Below are positions 1 through 12,500 of a DNA stretch of 64,000 bases, piece by piece. The position numbers were made by a program, and so were the translations under genes. The notes beneath the pieces were generated by a model. It was not told where the DNA came from, ran no database searches, and saw nothing but the letters and a program-made list of their open reading frames with translations. The stretch spans positions 117,688 to 181,687 of the forward strand of contig QNGE01001229.1 in NCBI GenBank assembly GCA_008508345.1. Direction: 5' to 3'. This DNA is from Paragonimus westermani (lineage: Eukaryota; Platyhelminthes; Trematoda; Plagiorchiida; Troglotrematidae). Numbering within the stretch: position 1 is the first letter of the stretch; each line of letters begins with the position of its first letter.

Positions 1-3000
1 GTAACCCAGGGACGTTATTTTGTCATTGAGGAAAGTAATTTGCAACCTGTGTTCAAATACTGTCACTGGTTAAGTTTGTCGAGGCCAAATGGATTGCTCT
101 GAACGCATACCTTCAAAACTTTATGGTTATCTGTGTACGAACAAAGTACCCACTCCTCGTGTTTTGTTAATACCTGGAATTTTATAATAATTATGGGTAA
201 GTTACAAGCCATACACCATGAGTATTCTACCTGGCCTATTCAGGTAAGCTCCATAACTTGCTTATTTCAGCCGCCATCTACTATAACATTTGTCATAAAT
301 CATCGTTTGCACATGCCAATTGTCGAACTTCGTTCAGCGTACCTGTGAGAAAAATGCGAGGTAAACGTTACCTTACAGAACTCATATACTCACACTTGTT
401 TGCTAATGTTGCTCGCTTTGTACTGGTGATAGACCATAGCAGAGGCAAGGATGGAGTCCGAATTATTCGCTCAAATTGAACAGTCCTAAGCTTGCGCCAG
501 GTTGCGAAGTTTGTTTGTACACATCATTGGTATGCAAAATCCTTGAGTGACCACTTCTTCTCACGGTCCTTCCGAGTTCAACTGCTCCGAGTTTGCTGCT
601 TACAGCACTGGTGATCTGTGACTTATGTACATGATAGAAATGGCCTGCTAACAGGCCCAGTCGTTCACTTGCTACAGAAGTTAAGGGTAAACAATGAAAG
701 GCTTGGTTTATGCTGACTTTACTGGAGATCCGGGTTTCATACTTAAATGGGCTAGAATCTGTAAGCCGGAAACTAGCTAATCAAAGCGATATTCAGCTAT
801 TCGTGACTCATACCCGTTCTGATAATCTTATCGGTTACTACGACGACCATTCAGCCCCGACGTTACGGCAAAAGTTGGCGTTATTGGAGCATAATCAATA
901 ATCTCCCCCACGCAGCTGTCCGTAATGTATCCGTAGGGGAATAATACTTTGGTGTTGAGTGCATCTTGGTTCATATTAACTAACGCCTGTTTTGATAAGT
1001 CAGTCGACATTTTTTATGTTAGAACACACAACTAACCAAAAGCAAACGTTGACTTCATCACGACGGAATCGTGAACAGTGTGAAGTAACGAGCACTCGGT
1101 AACTCCAGTCATTTGTGAAAAGTCACGCGGACCGGAATTCGTTATTACGGTGGAACGGAGTTTCTGAATGAATATGCTAATTCACAAAAGGTGTGCACTA
1201 GCTTAACTGAACGATGGTTCTTACTCACGCGTTCTGCAGGCACCGCACAACAAGATATTTGCAGTTGTCGGTTTTCTAGTCCTGAGTCGAGTCACACTGT
1301 CGTATTTAAAATAGTTTATATGCTCAAGGCAAAACAAATGGTCTCGGCGACGATAGATTAAATTAAGATGCTCACCGCACTCAACGGAAACTTGTCAGTG
1401 AGCTAGTTCATAGATTGCCGAAAAGCGGTGTAGCCAAGCCTGTCAGAGAATTGCAAATCGCGTTTTAATTGCATTCTTCGAGAGTCACATAAAGCGTCAG
1501 GTTAACGTTTTCTTGTTACAAAATGTCCAAACAACACCTTTGTATATCCGTAACTGTATGCTAATTTAAGTGATTCAAAGTCGTCTCGCTGATACGTCTC
1601 CAGAGTGTTGCAAACTACACTGAGTGCTCCGGATCAGTAGGGCATGAACTGAAAACGCAAACATCGCCATGAAATTTGTACCATGTGTGAACGCTGTAAA
1701 ATGACACAAAACCTTGAGTCACTAATTAGGAACAGAGTTCCTCAACCGAAAATTCTACTACTGGTTGTGATGCAGGTCTTCACATCTGTAACTAACAAAG
1801 TGTTGCTTTTGACTGTGTGTGGTTGAGTTGGTCGTCAAAATGGTGTAAAAATGATCATTCTGAAAAAAGTCGGTTCAGCTTTCATTACCCAGCCATGCGT
1901 AATACACTAGCTGGCTGAACAGTTTAAGACCAGACCATATAGAAAACAGATCCTAGATGGTCCGCTACTGCTTTCCGGACTGTCCTCCGTCGTAATCAGT
2001 AGTGATTCTGAACTAGCGTTATTCAACCGTGATCAAAGCAATACCTCCCTTCACCTTGTAGTCTGAAAAGTGATGAACACGGTTGTATGTAGGAACCGAC
2101 ACAACGACTTCAGACAGTCTGAGAAACTGAACGGGTACCTTGTATTTGGTGCATTCCAGTGATAACTTCCGTTCTCAAATAAAGGACTAGAAATCAATCC
2201 AGTATCTGTTGCTGGTTAGTCATATTGCATTTACTCATTAAGACCAAGGAAAGTGGCATGCCTGAAGAAGCGACAGGAGCTCGATCCGTTCAAGAGTGTG
2301 AGAATCACATTTCTGCTCCAGAGTGAACAGTAAAACATTGACACCCATACAGAGACCCGATAGCTGTGTCTTTTCAACCAGGAAACGGCCTTCCATTCAA
2401 TTTCTCGTGACGTCCCATGGGACTGCCTCCTTCACAAAGAAGTTCCGAAGGAATACTTGAGGGTCAGGGTTTACAGATAACTGTCCCTGGTAATTATGAC
2501 TTCCTGTATTTTTCACTAGGAGTATTCGATCTTTTTGCCCTTGCTTGATTTTGTGGTGGACATTACTCTAAAATACGCGCCTGAGAAACCCAGTAGGTTT
2601 GGAGTTGAGTTTTTCCTGGCACTGAGTTAAAAATAGTATCGTGCTTAGTTCCTCCCTCGAGGGCACACGAACGATGCTGAACAAGTTGAATTACGTGACC
2701 GGTTTTAAATGGAATACATCTGTCGCCCTCAAAGTGTAGAATTATGCACTAGGACAGAGACTTTCTCACTCAAACGTTCTTTTCTGTTTCAACCTGTAGA
2801 GAGTTTCATACATGTTAGCAGCCCTGCCTTGCTAGCCTGTAATGTTTCCAGTAAAACGTCAACCAAAACAGCAGACAAATCCTGATTCTGCTAATTTGAG
2901 TCATTTTTGCCGTCAAAACATCATCCGGTTATCGCTGAAAGATGCTTCCGTGTGTTCTGTTTTGCCTTATACCTTCGAAACTTGGTGCGTTTGAGACTAA

Positions 3001-4234
3001 GTTATTAACAGACTTGCTGTGTCTATCTAACGTTTTCCTAAACAATTAGCTCATATCAGTTAGCTCATATCAGACGGAATGACTGCACAAACAACAAAAT
3101 CTTTCGCCGGAGAGTATTCTGATATGTCCGGAGTATATGGTCAGTTCAAATGCGTGCCACTCAACTCTAATTACATACGACTGAATTAACGTATGTTAAC
3201 CTTCCGCCACGATAGCTTGTGGAGAGCACGAAAGAGGTCTAATCTTCTTGACAGAAGACACAGCTGCCATTAGTTGGGTTTCTTCGAACTCCGTATTAAC
3301 AGGATTGAAAACGAATCTCCTCTGGTCTTGTCCAATCTGAATCTGACTCCAACAAAGTGGTCGACATTGTCGTCTCATGAGTACTTTGACCAGGGTTGAA
3401 TTGCTGATTTAGCAAAGATAAACCCAATTTATAAGGTCCAATAACACCAGGCTTCTAGATTAATACTTTTTCGAAAACGGTTAGCCGAAAGTTTATCTGC
3501 ACACAAAAGTTGTAAGCATCTCTAAGTAGCGTTCAGTCTACAGCCACTTAAGAGCGCTTGGATAACTGATATAATAAAGTTTGGCGTCGCAAGTGAATAT
3601 GAGACTTTTAGTAGACGGTTGTGGTAATTTCGTGCCAAATTAGTTAAAGCGGAATTGTTAAACCGGTAATTAGCTTATAAAAAGGCCATTTTAGACGACG
3701 GCTGGCTATCCAGTGCACCGTGAATTCGTGACAAATGACGTCTCGTCCACTGGATGATAAAGTAAGGAGAGTTTAAATCTGAAGAAAATGATTTACCTCG
3801 TCAGCGCTTTGTTCTGGTAACTGATTTTGAGCAGTGTCAGGTTTGATGGGTAGTGAAGAGTTAACAGACCTTTAATGGCTTATGACGACAGAGTTGAATA
3901 AGGCGCAAGACAATCTCCACTAGCTGGTCTATGGTACACTAATCTACATGAATCAACCACGCGATGGTTCAACATGTTGAACTAGCTGAACTGTGTTTCT
4001 TGAACCACAAGTTTATTCGTTATGTTCGGTCAAAAATACCCATTGAAGTCATGAGAACGACAGAGCAGCGAACAAGACTTGTTTTCTGTGTTTGATCATC
4101 AGGCTAATTACAACACAATAAGTATGGAAAAAAGTGACTAGTGTGAGTCAGAAAAACGGTCAATATAGGTTAAGGATGACGTGTTTGTTATCAGTTACGT
4201 GGTCACTGTTCCAAATCATGGGCTTCACTGATCG
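1..4234. other. Non-coding stretch, no gene recognised
   Basis: I see no domain, tRNA or rRNA here. The few open frames (133-348, 258-479, 710-901, 828-1010 minus, 3196-3378 minus) are short, several lack an ATG, and none resembles a known family. One small feature is an exact 14-bp tandem duplication (ttagctcatatcag) near 3045-3073. No RRM1-like exon of the downstream Musashi gene was recognised on reading this stretch, but a short divergent exon could be missed. Confidence 0.6.
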
Positions 4235-4595
4235 TGGGCCAGGGAAAGTTAAGTGTTCGCACGAACTTTTTCTGAGCTCAGAGGTCAGGGTTGCGCAATC
4301 GGATGCTGATGGCTTCGGCAACGGTCAACATTCGAAATCTCACCATTTTTGAATGATTCCTTGGCACTCGGTAGACAATCCGAAAAGCATCTTTTTTACT
4401 GACAGAATGATTGGAGTCGGTCAAGTGAGTAACAATCGCGCTTGAAACCGTTCTTATCACACTACTGTTCAACCACGCACGATGGTGTTCACGCAGGATG
4501 GTGTTCACGCACTCTGTCCGACAATCACCTTGTAGTACGACCAGTATATGATGCTTGACACGAGCAAACAAGTGAGTACACACAATAATTGGTTG
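4235..4595 (-). pseudogene. Broken Penelope-like retroelement, GIY-YIG endonuclease end
   Basis: Read on the minus strand, this gives the C-terminal GIY-YIG endonuclease region typical of trematode Penelope-like elements. One frame at about 4595-4520 reads CVYSLVCSCQASYTGRTTR, stop, LSDRVREHHPA; the Cys-x-Cys followed by Y-x-GRT-x-R-x-L is the GIY-YIG core region. The reading then shifts to another frame (4583-4278) with SSAIVTHLTDSNHS, a tyrosine/arginine-rich YRVPRN stretch and TVAEAISIRLRNPDL, then a TGA stop where I expect a Cys codon, followed by AQKKFVRTLNFPWP. The frame change coincides with a 16-bp tandem duplication near 4480-4515. The reverse transcriptase is absent, so this is a dead 3' fragment. 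The family call rests on recalled motif patterns; no search was run. Confidence 0.8.
4480..4515. repeat. 16-bp tandem duplication inside the retroelement relic
   Basis: On the minus strand the unit gcgtgaacaccatc(c/g)t occurs twice in direct succession with one mismatch. Sixteen extra bases shift the frame. This explains why the GIY-YIG core (REHHPA) and the downstream part (AWLNSS...) lie in different frames. Confidence 0.8.
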
Positions 4596-7500
4596 TAAAA
4601 CATGGAGGTTTGTCTTTGAGTTGATGCACTTCTTACCTTCGTCATCAGAATGATTCTAATGGCGGCCGTTAATCTGAATCTCCTATGTTCGAATCCCCGA
4701 TATCTATGCCTAGCACGGTATCTCTGGCTTCATCCATTCATAATGTTATATATGAACAAATCCCGACTTTCGCCAAGCAAAACAGTCTTTGAGCTGAATA
4801 TACTTGCATGTGCCGTCTTTCATTTCCACTTGCGCCTCGTTCTCGTTTGGGAAGGACTCAACAATCAAGCTGAATTCTATAAGCAGTAATCAGTCGATGT
4901 CACCCTTCCTTTTTGAGAATCCATAAGTCATTAAGATGTTGATATTAGTCTAGATAAAACCAGATTATCACCTTTCTTCATGGTTCTCACACAGAAAACA
5001 TGTTTAACTCAGTTTGTTGCGCTCAACGAGATCATCATCATCATAATGGCCTTGGGCCTGATCAGAATGGATCGTGGCTCAATCCACCACAAACAGTTGG
5101 GTGAAACAGTGTGTTGGTCATGCAACAACGTGATCACGGAATACGAAGACTCGGAATGTTCCACTGAGCAAAGTGGGTAGGTGTCGTCTGGCTGGCTGGT
5201 GCGCCTGTGACCATTTAAATCGTTGGTTAGGAACGTTATCCGAGATGGCTATGTGCCGCAGTCAACGGCATACCTGCATCCATACCATTTCTAGTTCATC
5301 CGCTTAGATTTTTTTCATAAATGTTTGGCTTTTTGGTAACGTTCTGTTCTTCCGGAATATTTCACGTGACTGTTGGTGGTTTCAATTTAAAGTGCCAAGT
5401 ACGATAAACTTTCAGCTGTTATGAGGAGCACGTGAACCAAACATCACAGGCTATTCAAAGCGATTACTTGGCCAATTGATCGCTCATCTTAAGCGTTCCG
5501 GAATACGCGCCGGTGAACTGGCGTATTGATCATGTGAAAAATCCACTTGATGTGGGCTAATAGATTAGCACAGCGATGGTCAAACACAGCAAGTCTGTTG
5601 ATATCTTTGTAATAAAAAGGCCAGTTTCCGAACCACAGAACGAAACAGAACCCATGCAAGCGTTACTCACCCCTCTTTTCAGCGACAGCAGAACGTCCCT
5701 CCAACGCTACGGATAACGCAGGCTGGCTTCCATGAGTTTGAAATACTCATCGTTCCGGAAGGATAGAAGCACCACAGGTAACATGCTTTTTGTCGTTGGA
5801 TAAACACACCCTGTGTATGGAGAAACGCTGTCCAAAAACCATACTGGACCTGGCAACCCCTGTGTTATCGTGGTCTAATGGAGGCAGCCCCGTACATCGA
5901 TAACATGCTATTTCACTCACACCTCATCCACTCAGATCCTCTGTTTCATGACTCAACCCAAAAAGGTTGTAATTGGTTGTAAAAGGTCGATTCGAAAGTG
6001 AACCCAACGGTGCAATGCCTCACTGTCATTTCTAGCATGTTTTACCAACCGCTAAATGCTGTCACTCAGAAACGCACAACGGTAATCCGGACTATTGGGA
6101 GGTGACCAGATTGTGCAGTAGTTGTTCTTGAAGTCTTGAAAGGGTATCATTTGTTAATATTCGTCTGCCAATAATGCTTCTCAACCAGCATGCCCTGCTC
6201 GAGCTTGAAATGCAAAACGTTCGTAGAGTAGAAAGCGCTGAGCACTACGGGAAGGTGCAGACAGACAGGTGTTTAGCAGATAAGATAAACCAACAAACTG
6301 TACAGATTTTCGACGCACCGAATGATAATTTTCAATTAGTCTACTAAATTGCGTTCAGTACCTGTTGTCGCGAAACCAGGCTCGTTTAAAAGTAGATACC
6401 GTGAAATGGTATCGGCCTCGTAACGTTTATGTTAGGTGCAAAACTCCTGTTCATTAGCCTGTTAGTCCTACGAGAGCAAATTAATTTTGGTGCTGACTGT
6501 TACTCGGTAACGCTTTGTTGACCTGATGTCGTGTTTGCTAAAGTAGGTGATACTGTCTGTTGGATAGTGAGGATAAAAGGGTGCTACGGTGTGTAATCAA
6601 AAGGACGGGAGAGACAGCTGGTAGCTTTCAATATACATCAGCTGGGGTCTACAATTTCCCATGGTTAAAATACATCTCGACTTTGATAAATGTATGTATG
6701 TGCAATTAACTACGAAATCTCCGCCACCGTTGAACACATATATGGCTTCACGCTAGATTACTGTGAATAGTGTTCAGTTTGTTCTGTTCCGATTGGGTGA
6801 TCACATATTGAACTTTAAGTGGAGAAATATATGAGCTTTTAAGAAGCTGAGGTAGATTTACCACGAAAAACTTGGTACTTTGAGAGGATGGACCACCTTC
6901 ACACCTTAAGTTTGTACGGTCTGTGTTTGAAAGTTCTACGGATAAGCAAGAGACTATATTTTTAGTTGCAAACAAAAATGTTGATTGAATGGAGTTTTAT
7001 CAGGTTAGTTGTGCCTGACGCTTTCAAACAACAGTTAACTAGATAATGAACTGCTGAGCTGGAAGCTGTCATCGTAGTGCCCCAGGCGATGGTTGGTTTG
7101 ACCTGAGAGCTTGATGTAGACTCGGTCCTTGTGGATCTACGAAACAAGACGGGCAAAACAAATTAGTTGGACTTGAGCTTAAAAATAACAGCAGAATGGA
7201 GATCACAACTCAGAGCTGCATTATATATGTGTTATGTTATGTGAGCTACATAAATAAGGTAGTCGGAGCCAGTTGAGATTGTTGTTGAAATATGGAATGT
7301 TGTTTTCAGAACTTAATGAGGGCCCATAGATGTATTTTGAGCAACCGTGTAGAGATGGTTATGTCATACTCCACAGTGACATTTCAACGAAATTCCTTGC
7401 GGTATGACGAGTAAAAACCCCTGAACTTAACTAAATGTAAACTTGCTGTCGTACGAATGTAAGAACGAAACTATACTAGTCTAACATAAACCGAAGGTGA

Positions 7501-9412
7501 TATCACATATATATAAAGGGTGGCAAAGTTACGCCTTGTCAAACGACCTACATGGCTGTCCTACACATCAAAGAAATATTAAGCATGCTCACTTATCAGT
7601 CCTAGTGGGATTCACAAATTCACCGTAGTAGTGGAACCCGCAACATCGGTCGAACAGTTAACACTTCTGCGTACTTTTCTGAAAACACTGAGAGTGCCTT
7701 TGTGAAAACATGTGCTTCTTAGTACTCTCGTACTTACCACTTGAAAGAAACAGGGCAGATTATTCAGGCCAATATCTATTATAGTGTATTTATTGTCCAC
7801 TAGACAGCAGCACCGTACCCTGTTACAAGCCTTCACAATCCCGCTCTCTTTGTGTGAAACCAATGGTAGTCACCTCAAAACTACGATAACATCCGGGATT
7901 ATGAGACGCGAATATATCAAAAATCCCCTCAAAGCCGTGGGAGAAGAAAGCTTTTGATAACTTTCTCCTGCCAGCAGAATTATTCGAAGTTAAGTGACGA
8001 TTACAATATGATCGGTCAAATCATAAGGAAGGAACAAGACTGCTGAATAAGTGTTCACTACTACTTTGATGTGGCTATGGACAGAAAATAGGCCTTCGGC
8101 AGTCTGTGTAGACGTGGTTTGGTCAGTGGAACGGAAACAGGTTGCTTTACATTTTAAAGGGACAAAGTTTAACCAGAATGCTGGGGAATTTGGAAGAACT
8201 GCATCTGAAGATAGTAATCCGTGTGACCTAGTCGGATTGCGCCGTCTGGGTTGTCAACAAGATGTCGCATCTTGTGACCTTTCTCTAGGATGTGGAAGAG
8301 TCCAAAAATATGTCGCAAAGCGTTTTATATTAGTCCATCTTATGAGCCTAGGCAGTTATATGGGTGAGGATTGAAGAACTGATGTTCCTTGCTGTCCTAG
8401 ACCGAAGTTAAATAGGGTAGTGTTTGCCCATTCCTTCGGACAAACTTCTGATGATGAAACTCATGTGTGTTGAACCACAGAAGCAGTCAAATGAATGTGC
8501 TAAAGATAAGGTAACTTTGGTGGAAATTAAAAACTTCAGATGCAGGCACATCACTTGCTCCGAGTGAAACCTGATAGTAAGGCATAACACATTATGGTAA
8601 CCACATTTGCTAGATGACATGATGTTCAACACGCAGTTGTCTCCCCCGTGGGAAAACAAAGCTAAGGGGACTTCCACTGATAAGCACGGCATCCCGGCTT
8701 CTGAAGCAGTTTGTTTTTGTCTCACTATGTCACTCCGACTACCACTGACAAATTAACATTTGCCCATTCTTTAGCACAACGTGTTATTGTGAATCATTTA
8801 TCGAATCACCTCTTTCCTGCTTTGTTTTCTGCAGATAATTTTTAGTTGCCTCTCATTTAGTTCGGAAACGCTGTCTAATGAAACTTTGAAAATTCTTACT
8901 CTTTCATTTACTTCGCCAATTCTGCTTGTCCCATTTATACAGACCTGTTCCACTCCCCGTTTTTAGTCGTCTTCACATCGTGAAGTGCTCACTTTTCTCT
9001 TAGGTCGTCCACTTGTTCTTCCACACTTGAGGTCATGACATTTTTAGTTCTGTCGATTAAACTGTATAATTTGTCATTTAGGATACCTTAGTCAACTGGT
9101 AACGTGTTTAACCATGACCCCTCTCGCCAGCCTACTTTATACCAGTTTCAATTCTTATGTTTGAATCTGTCATAGCCTGTGTAATGTAGTCATCGCGGTT
9201 GGCCGGAGTGTCTCCGTTTAGGACATTTGTTAAGATTTCCTGCTTGATAAGTGTTAAAACTCTGTTCACCAGTAGTGGTTAGTTCTACGTAGTGTAAGTT
9301 GAACATCAGTTGCAACTCATCGCAACCGCCGTAGTTCGGTTGTCCTCTTTCGGTAAGATATACCAGACTCACGTTTCGCTCTTGTTAGAGCATGTCACGT
9401 GCATATCCTTGC
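4596..9412. other. Non-coding stretch, no gene recognised
   Basis: Only chance open frames are seen, on both strands (for example 4650-4889, 8051-8374, 8408-8725 minus). None shows a known domain. A lone tRNA-like B-box match (tgttcgaatcccc) lies near 4686-4698 without a convincing A box. A perfect 7-bp stem (aatacgc/gcgtatt) lies near 5500-5527. Neither is enough to name an element. Confidence 0.55.
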
Positions 9413-9549
9413 AGCAGCCAATACGGTCAACTCACTAGAGGCCAGTTGGAGCTCGAATCCCAGTTTCGACAAGGATGGCATTGCTGATGTGCTCTAACTT
9501 GAGTGAGACTGAAGTATTAATATTATTTTCGAAACAGGCTCTTCAAGCG
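9413..9549 (+). mobile_element. tRNA-derived SINE-like relic (copy A)
   Basis: The segment contains a Pol III B-box-like motif (gagctcgaatccc, about 9450-9462) and, downstream, blocks that align with copy B at 27866-28045: caaggatg, then gatgtgctctaacttgagtgagact, then ttttcgaaacaggct. The shared order and spacing support one diverged SINE-like family. There is no intact tRNA fold, so this is not a functional tRNA gene. Boundaries are approximate. Confidence 0.5.
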
Positions 9550-12500
9550 TTTACGAAGTGGAACAGTTACAATCAGTTGTGCAACTGATAGGTACCAAAA
9601 TTCCCTACCACTCAGTGGCCACTTGGTTTGAAACAACTTAGGCAAAGTTGAAGACACAAAAAGAGTAATCCACCACGCATGTCAGGTTATACAACCCTAA
9701 CTGATGCAAACTCTGAAAACTGAGGTTGGCTGATACCACTGAACTTCACTCTCAGTACTGTGCGACGGCGTTTACAGTGTTTATGCAGAAAAAAATATTC
9801 GTCTGTTGCAACGGGGTTGATTGTGTAGTTTTCCCGCCCTGACGCTATATTCTATCGTCCGCACACCTCTATCACGCATTGTTCGTTTTGTAATCACTTC
9901 CGAACGTGCATACCTTGACCGTCGTCAGAAACTCCGGGGTTATGGCTTGAATATTGTCAATCCACTTACCTAGTTTTAGGACACGTTTGTGTCGTAAGTT
10001 TCCTTTCCTATCGGGTGTCAGGCGGTAGACGAGCTAAGGGAAGATCCTGTTACTGGGGTCTGGAACCAGAGTTGACTTCGCCTGAGTACCGCATGCGTTT
10101 TTGGGTAGGCGGAACACCATTCGTTATAATGATTGGATCCCATCAGGACTTTCTTATCGGACGGCAGCTCAGGAGGAAGACAACGAAAATAAGCTTCGGG
10201 TGTTTAAATGTTCGTCAGGCCACCCTATTATATGCACAAGGAAGACTTAAGCGTGGATAAGTTATTAATTTTCACCTCAGCGTTGGTGATTATTCGAGTC
10301 TTTTATCACACTCATTTTGGAGTTGAAGGCATTTCTTTTGCGTGAAGTGAGGCAGCTGAATTATCTTGAAGTTGGTGTCGGTTGTTTAAGCTGATGTTAT
10401 CAGTCTCTCCTCTTTAAAAGTATCAAAAGCTTCATCTTATGACATAGACAAAGCAATAAATATCGATCGAGCATTTAACTTCCCAGTCGCCGTGGTTTTT
10501 CTCAAGATTCACGCAGGCTAACGTAATCTGCTGATCATGTTCTTGTACACTGCCTCCCTTCATTGGCGGTCGCGTTGTATGAAGTTCACTTAATCCGTTC
10601 TCATCAAGGTTTATTTGCATATCGGTGCACTTCTAGCATATGTTTTTTCGGTTGCCTACAGTTCACTGAGAAGCAATCCATTGCATCAGTTAAGATCATG
10701 TCTCTCGTGTATACGGGTTTTCGAATGAGGTTGTTCCTCTTGCTACGTGGGTGGCTAAGGGTTAAATCGTTCAGAGTTTCTTTCAAGTGACCCGATCCAT
10801 AGCTCCATATTTTTAGAAGGAACCCGCTTTGTTTGTCATTAGAGTTCGGCCTTCGGCAAGGATAATGCAGTGTTCGAGATATACAAATGTTGACATTTGC
10901 CATTTTGAAAATACTTGTGCGATTTACACTGTGCTTTTGTTTATAACAACACACATGCCACCTTGATTTTGAAGTCAGCAACAACATCGGGTGTCTTTGG
11001 AAACGACCTCATCGATAGGCTCAAGCGGTTATAGGCTCTGACGTCAAGTAAGAACCGAGGTCCACATAGATAAACACTGCTATTTCAATCCTTGAACTCT
11101 ATACAAAACAGTCATTTTGCCTTCTGCCAAAAATGGTCGGACAAGCAGGTGGACAACAAAATCGCGAAAGCCACGGATATCTAATCCTGTTTTTGTGACA
11201 CGTGCTGAAATAATGTGTTTGTTGCGTAGTGTGTGTATCACCGGTTCACTGCTGATTTTGAAGCAAAAACTAGTCTAGGCCTTAATGGTAACCCGGATCT
11301 CATGGTTCTGGTTAATGTGGAAAAAATTGGTGTACACACAAAACACGTAATTCTGATTAGTATTCAAAAGATAAGCGTTTGTTGGGGCGTTCCTAAATTT
11401 GTTATACTGGAATTATCTCAAACATAAAACCGTTCACTAGAAACCACCTACGGGAACTGACATTACGCGCACCAGGTATAATATTTTAGATGTCATGTTG
11501 AGGGAAAGAAAATTAGTTGTTCGGCAAAATCAATAACGAATACATCTACATTATTGGTTTATTTGTTGGAAACTCCAACACATTCATCTTCCAGTGTCAT
11601 CAAATTCGTTTGTTGATCCCCGTTTGCAAACGTTGGATCACTGTCCGCTCTACTCAGTCGGACAATGAGCGTCTAGGCGAATTACGATGCTCGATTAATG
11701 GGTCGTTCCGGTTACCTTATTAGGCTGTGTCTTGATTAGCAAAGCGTTTATTCAAGCCAACCGTTAACGCTCATCACTGATTTTTCTGTACGCCACTTAT
11801 TGATGGGTCGCATCTTATTGAGCAAATGCTTAGAACATCTTTGCAGTTGACATAATCAGCTGTTTAACCCAGTATCGTGAAAAATACTGTCTTGGCTCAC
11901 AAAGTATTGCAGTATCATTGCGGCATCCCCGACCCTACAATATCATCAGGACGGACAAACGTGCCAGTCAGAGAACTTTCATCTGGTCACTTTAAGTTTG
12001 CATAGGATGTCTGAACATTAAAGAGGCAACCTTCCCAACTTCACTTCAGGTCACAGTTCTGCCGTTAACTCTGAAGAGATCATGGTACTTTTCATCCCAC
12101 CTACGTTCTTGGAAATTTGCAATCAAACCTACGTAAGATAGTCCACTTCATCCTAATCGTAAGTACCACTATCACCTCACTTTTACAGGAACATTTTCCA
12201 TTTCTCTAACCATGGTACACTTTAAGCCATGGCATATTTGTGGAGTGAAGTCACCAGTTGACCTCCGTCTTGTCAAGGTACCTGTAATCCGTGAGCCGCG
12301 AGTAGTTTAACCCCCAGTTTTCCATTAATAGGTGTGAAAAAATTTCAGCAGTCTTGATAATACCCACGTGAGGCCAACTATGTACAACCTCGATTATGTC
12401 CTAGTGCGTGTGAGTTGTTGGGTTATTGTGGCCTCAGAGTTAGACAGAACAGACTGTTTATTCATTCTGTTATGCGCTGCAGATGTACAGTATACTGAAT

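Noticed and set aside
3045..3073. Direct 14-bp repeat considered as a CRISPR or regulatory array
   Set aside because: Only two adjacent units without spacers, in a eukaryotic context.
4681..4700. B-box-like tgttcgaatcccc suggesting a tRNA gene
   Set aside because: No A box at proper spacing and no pairing stems.
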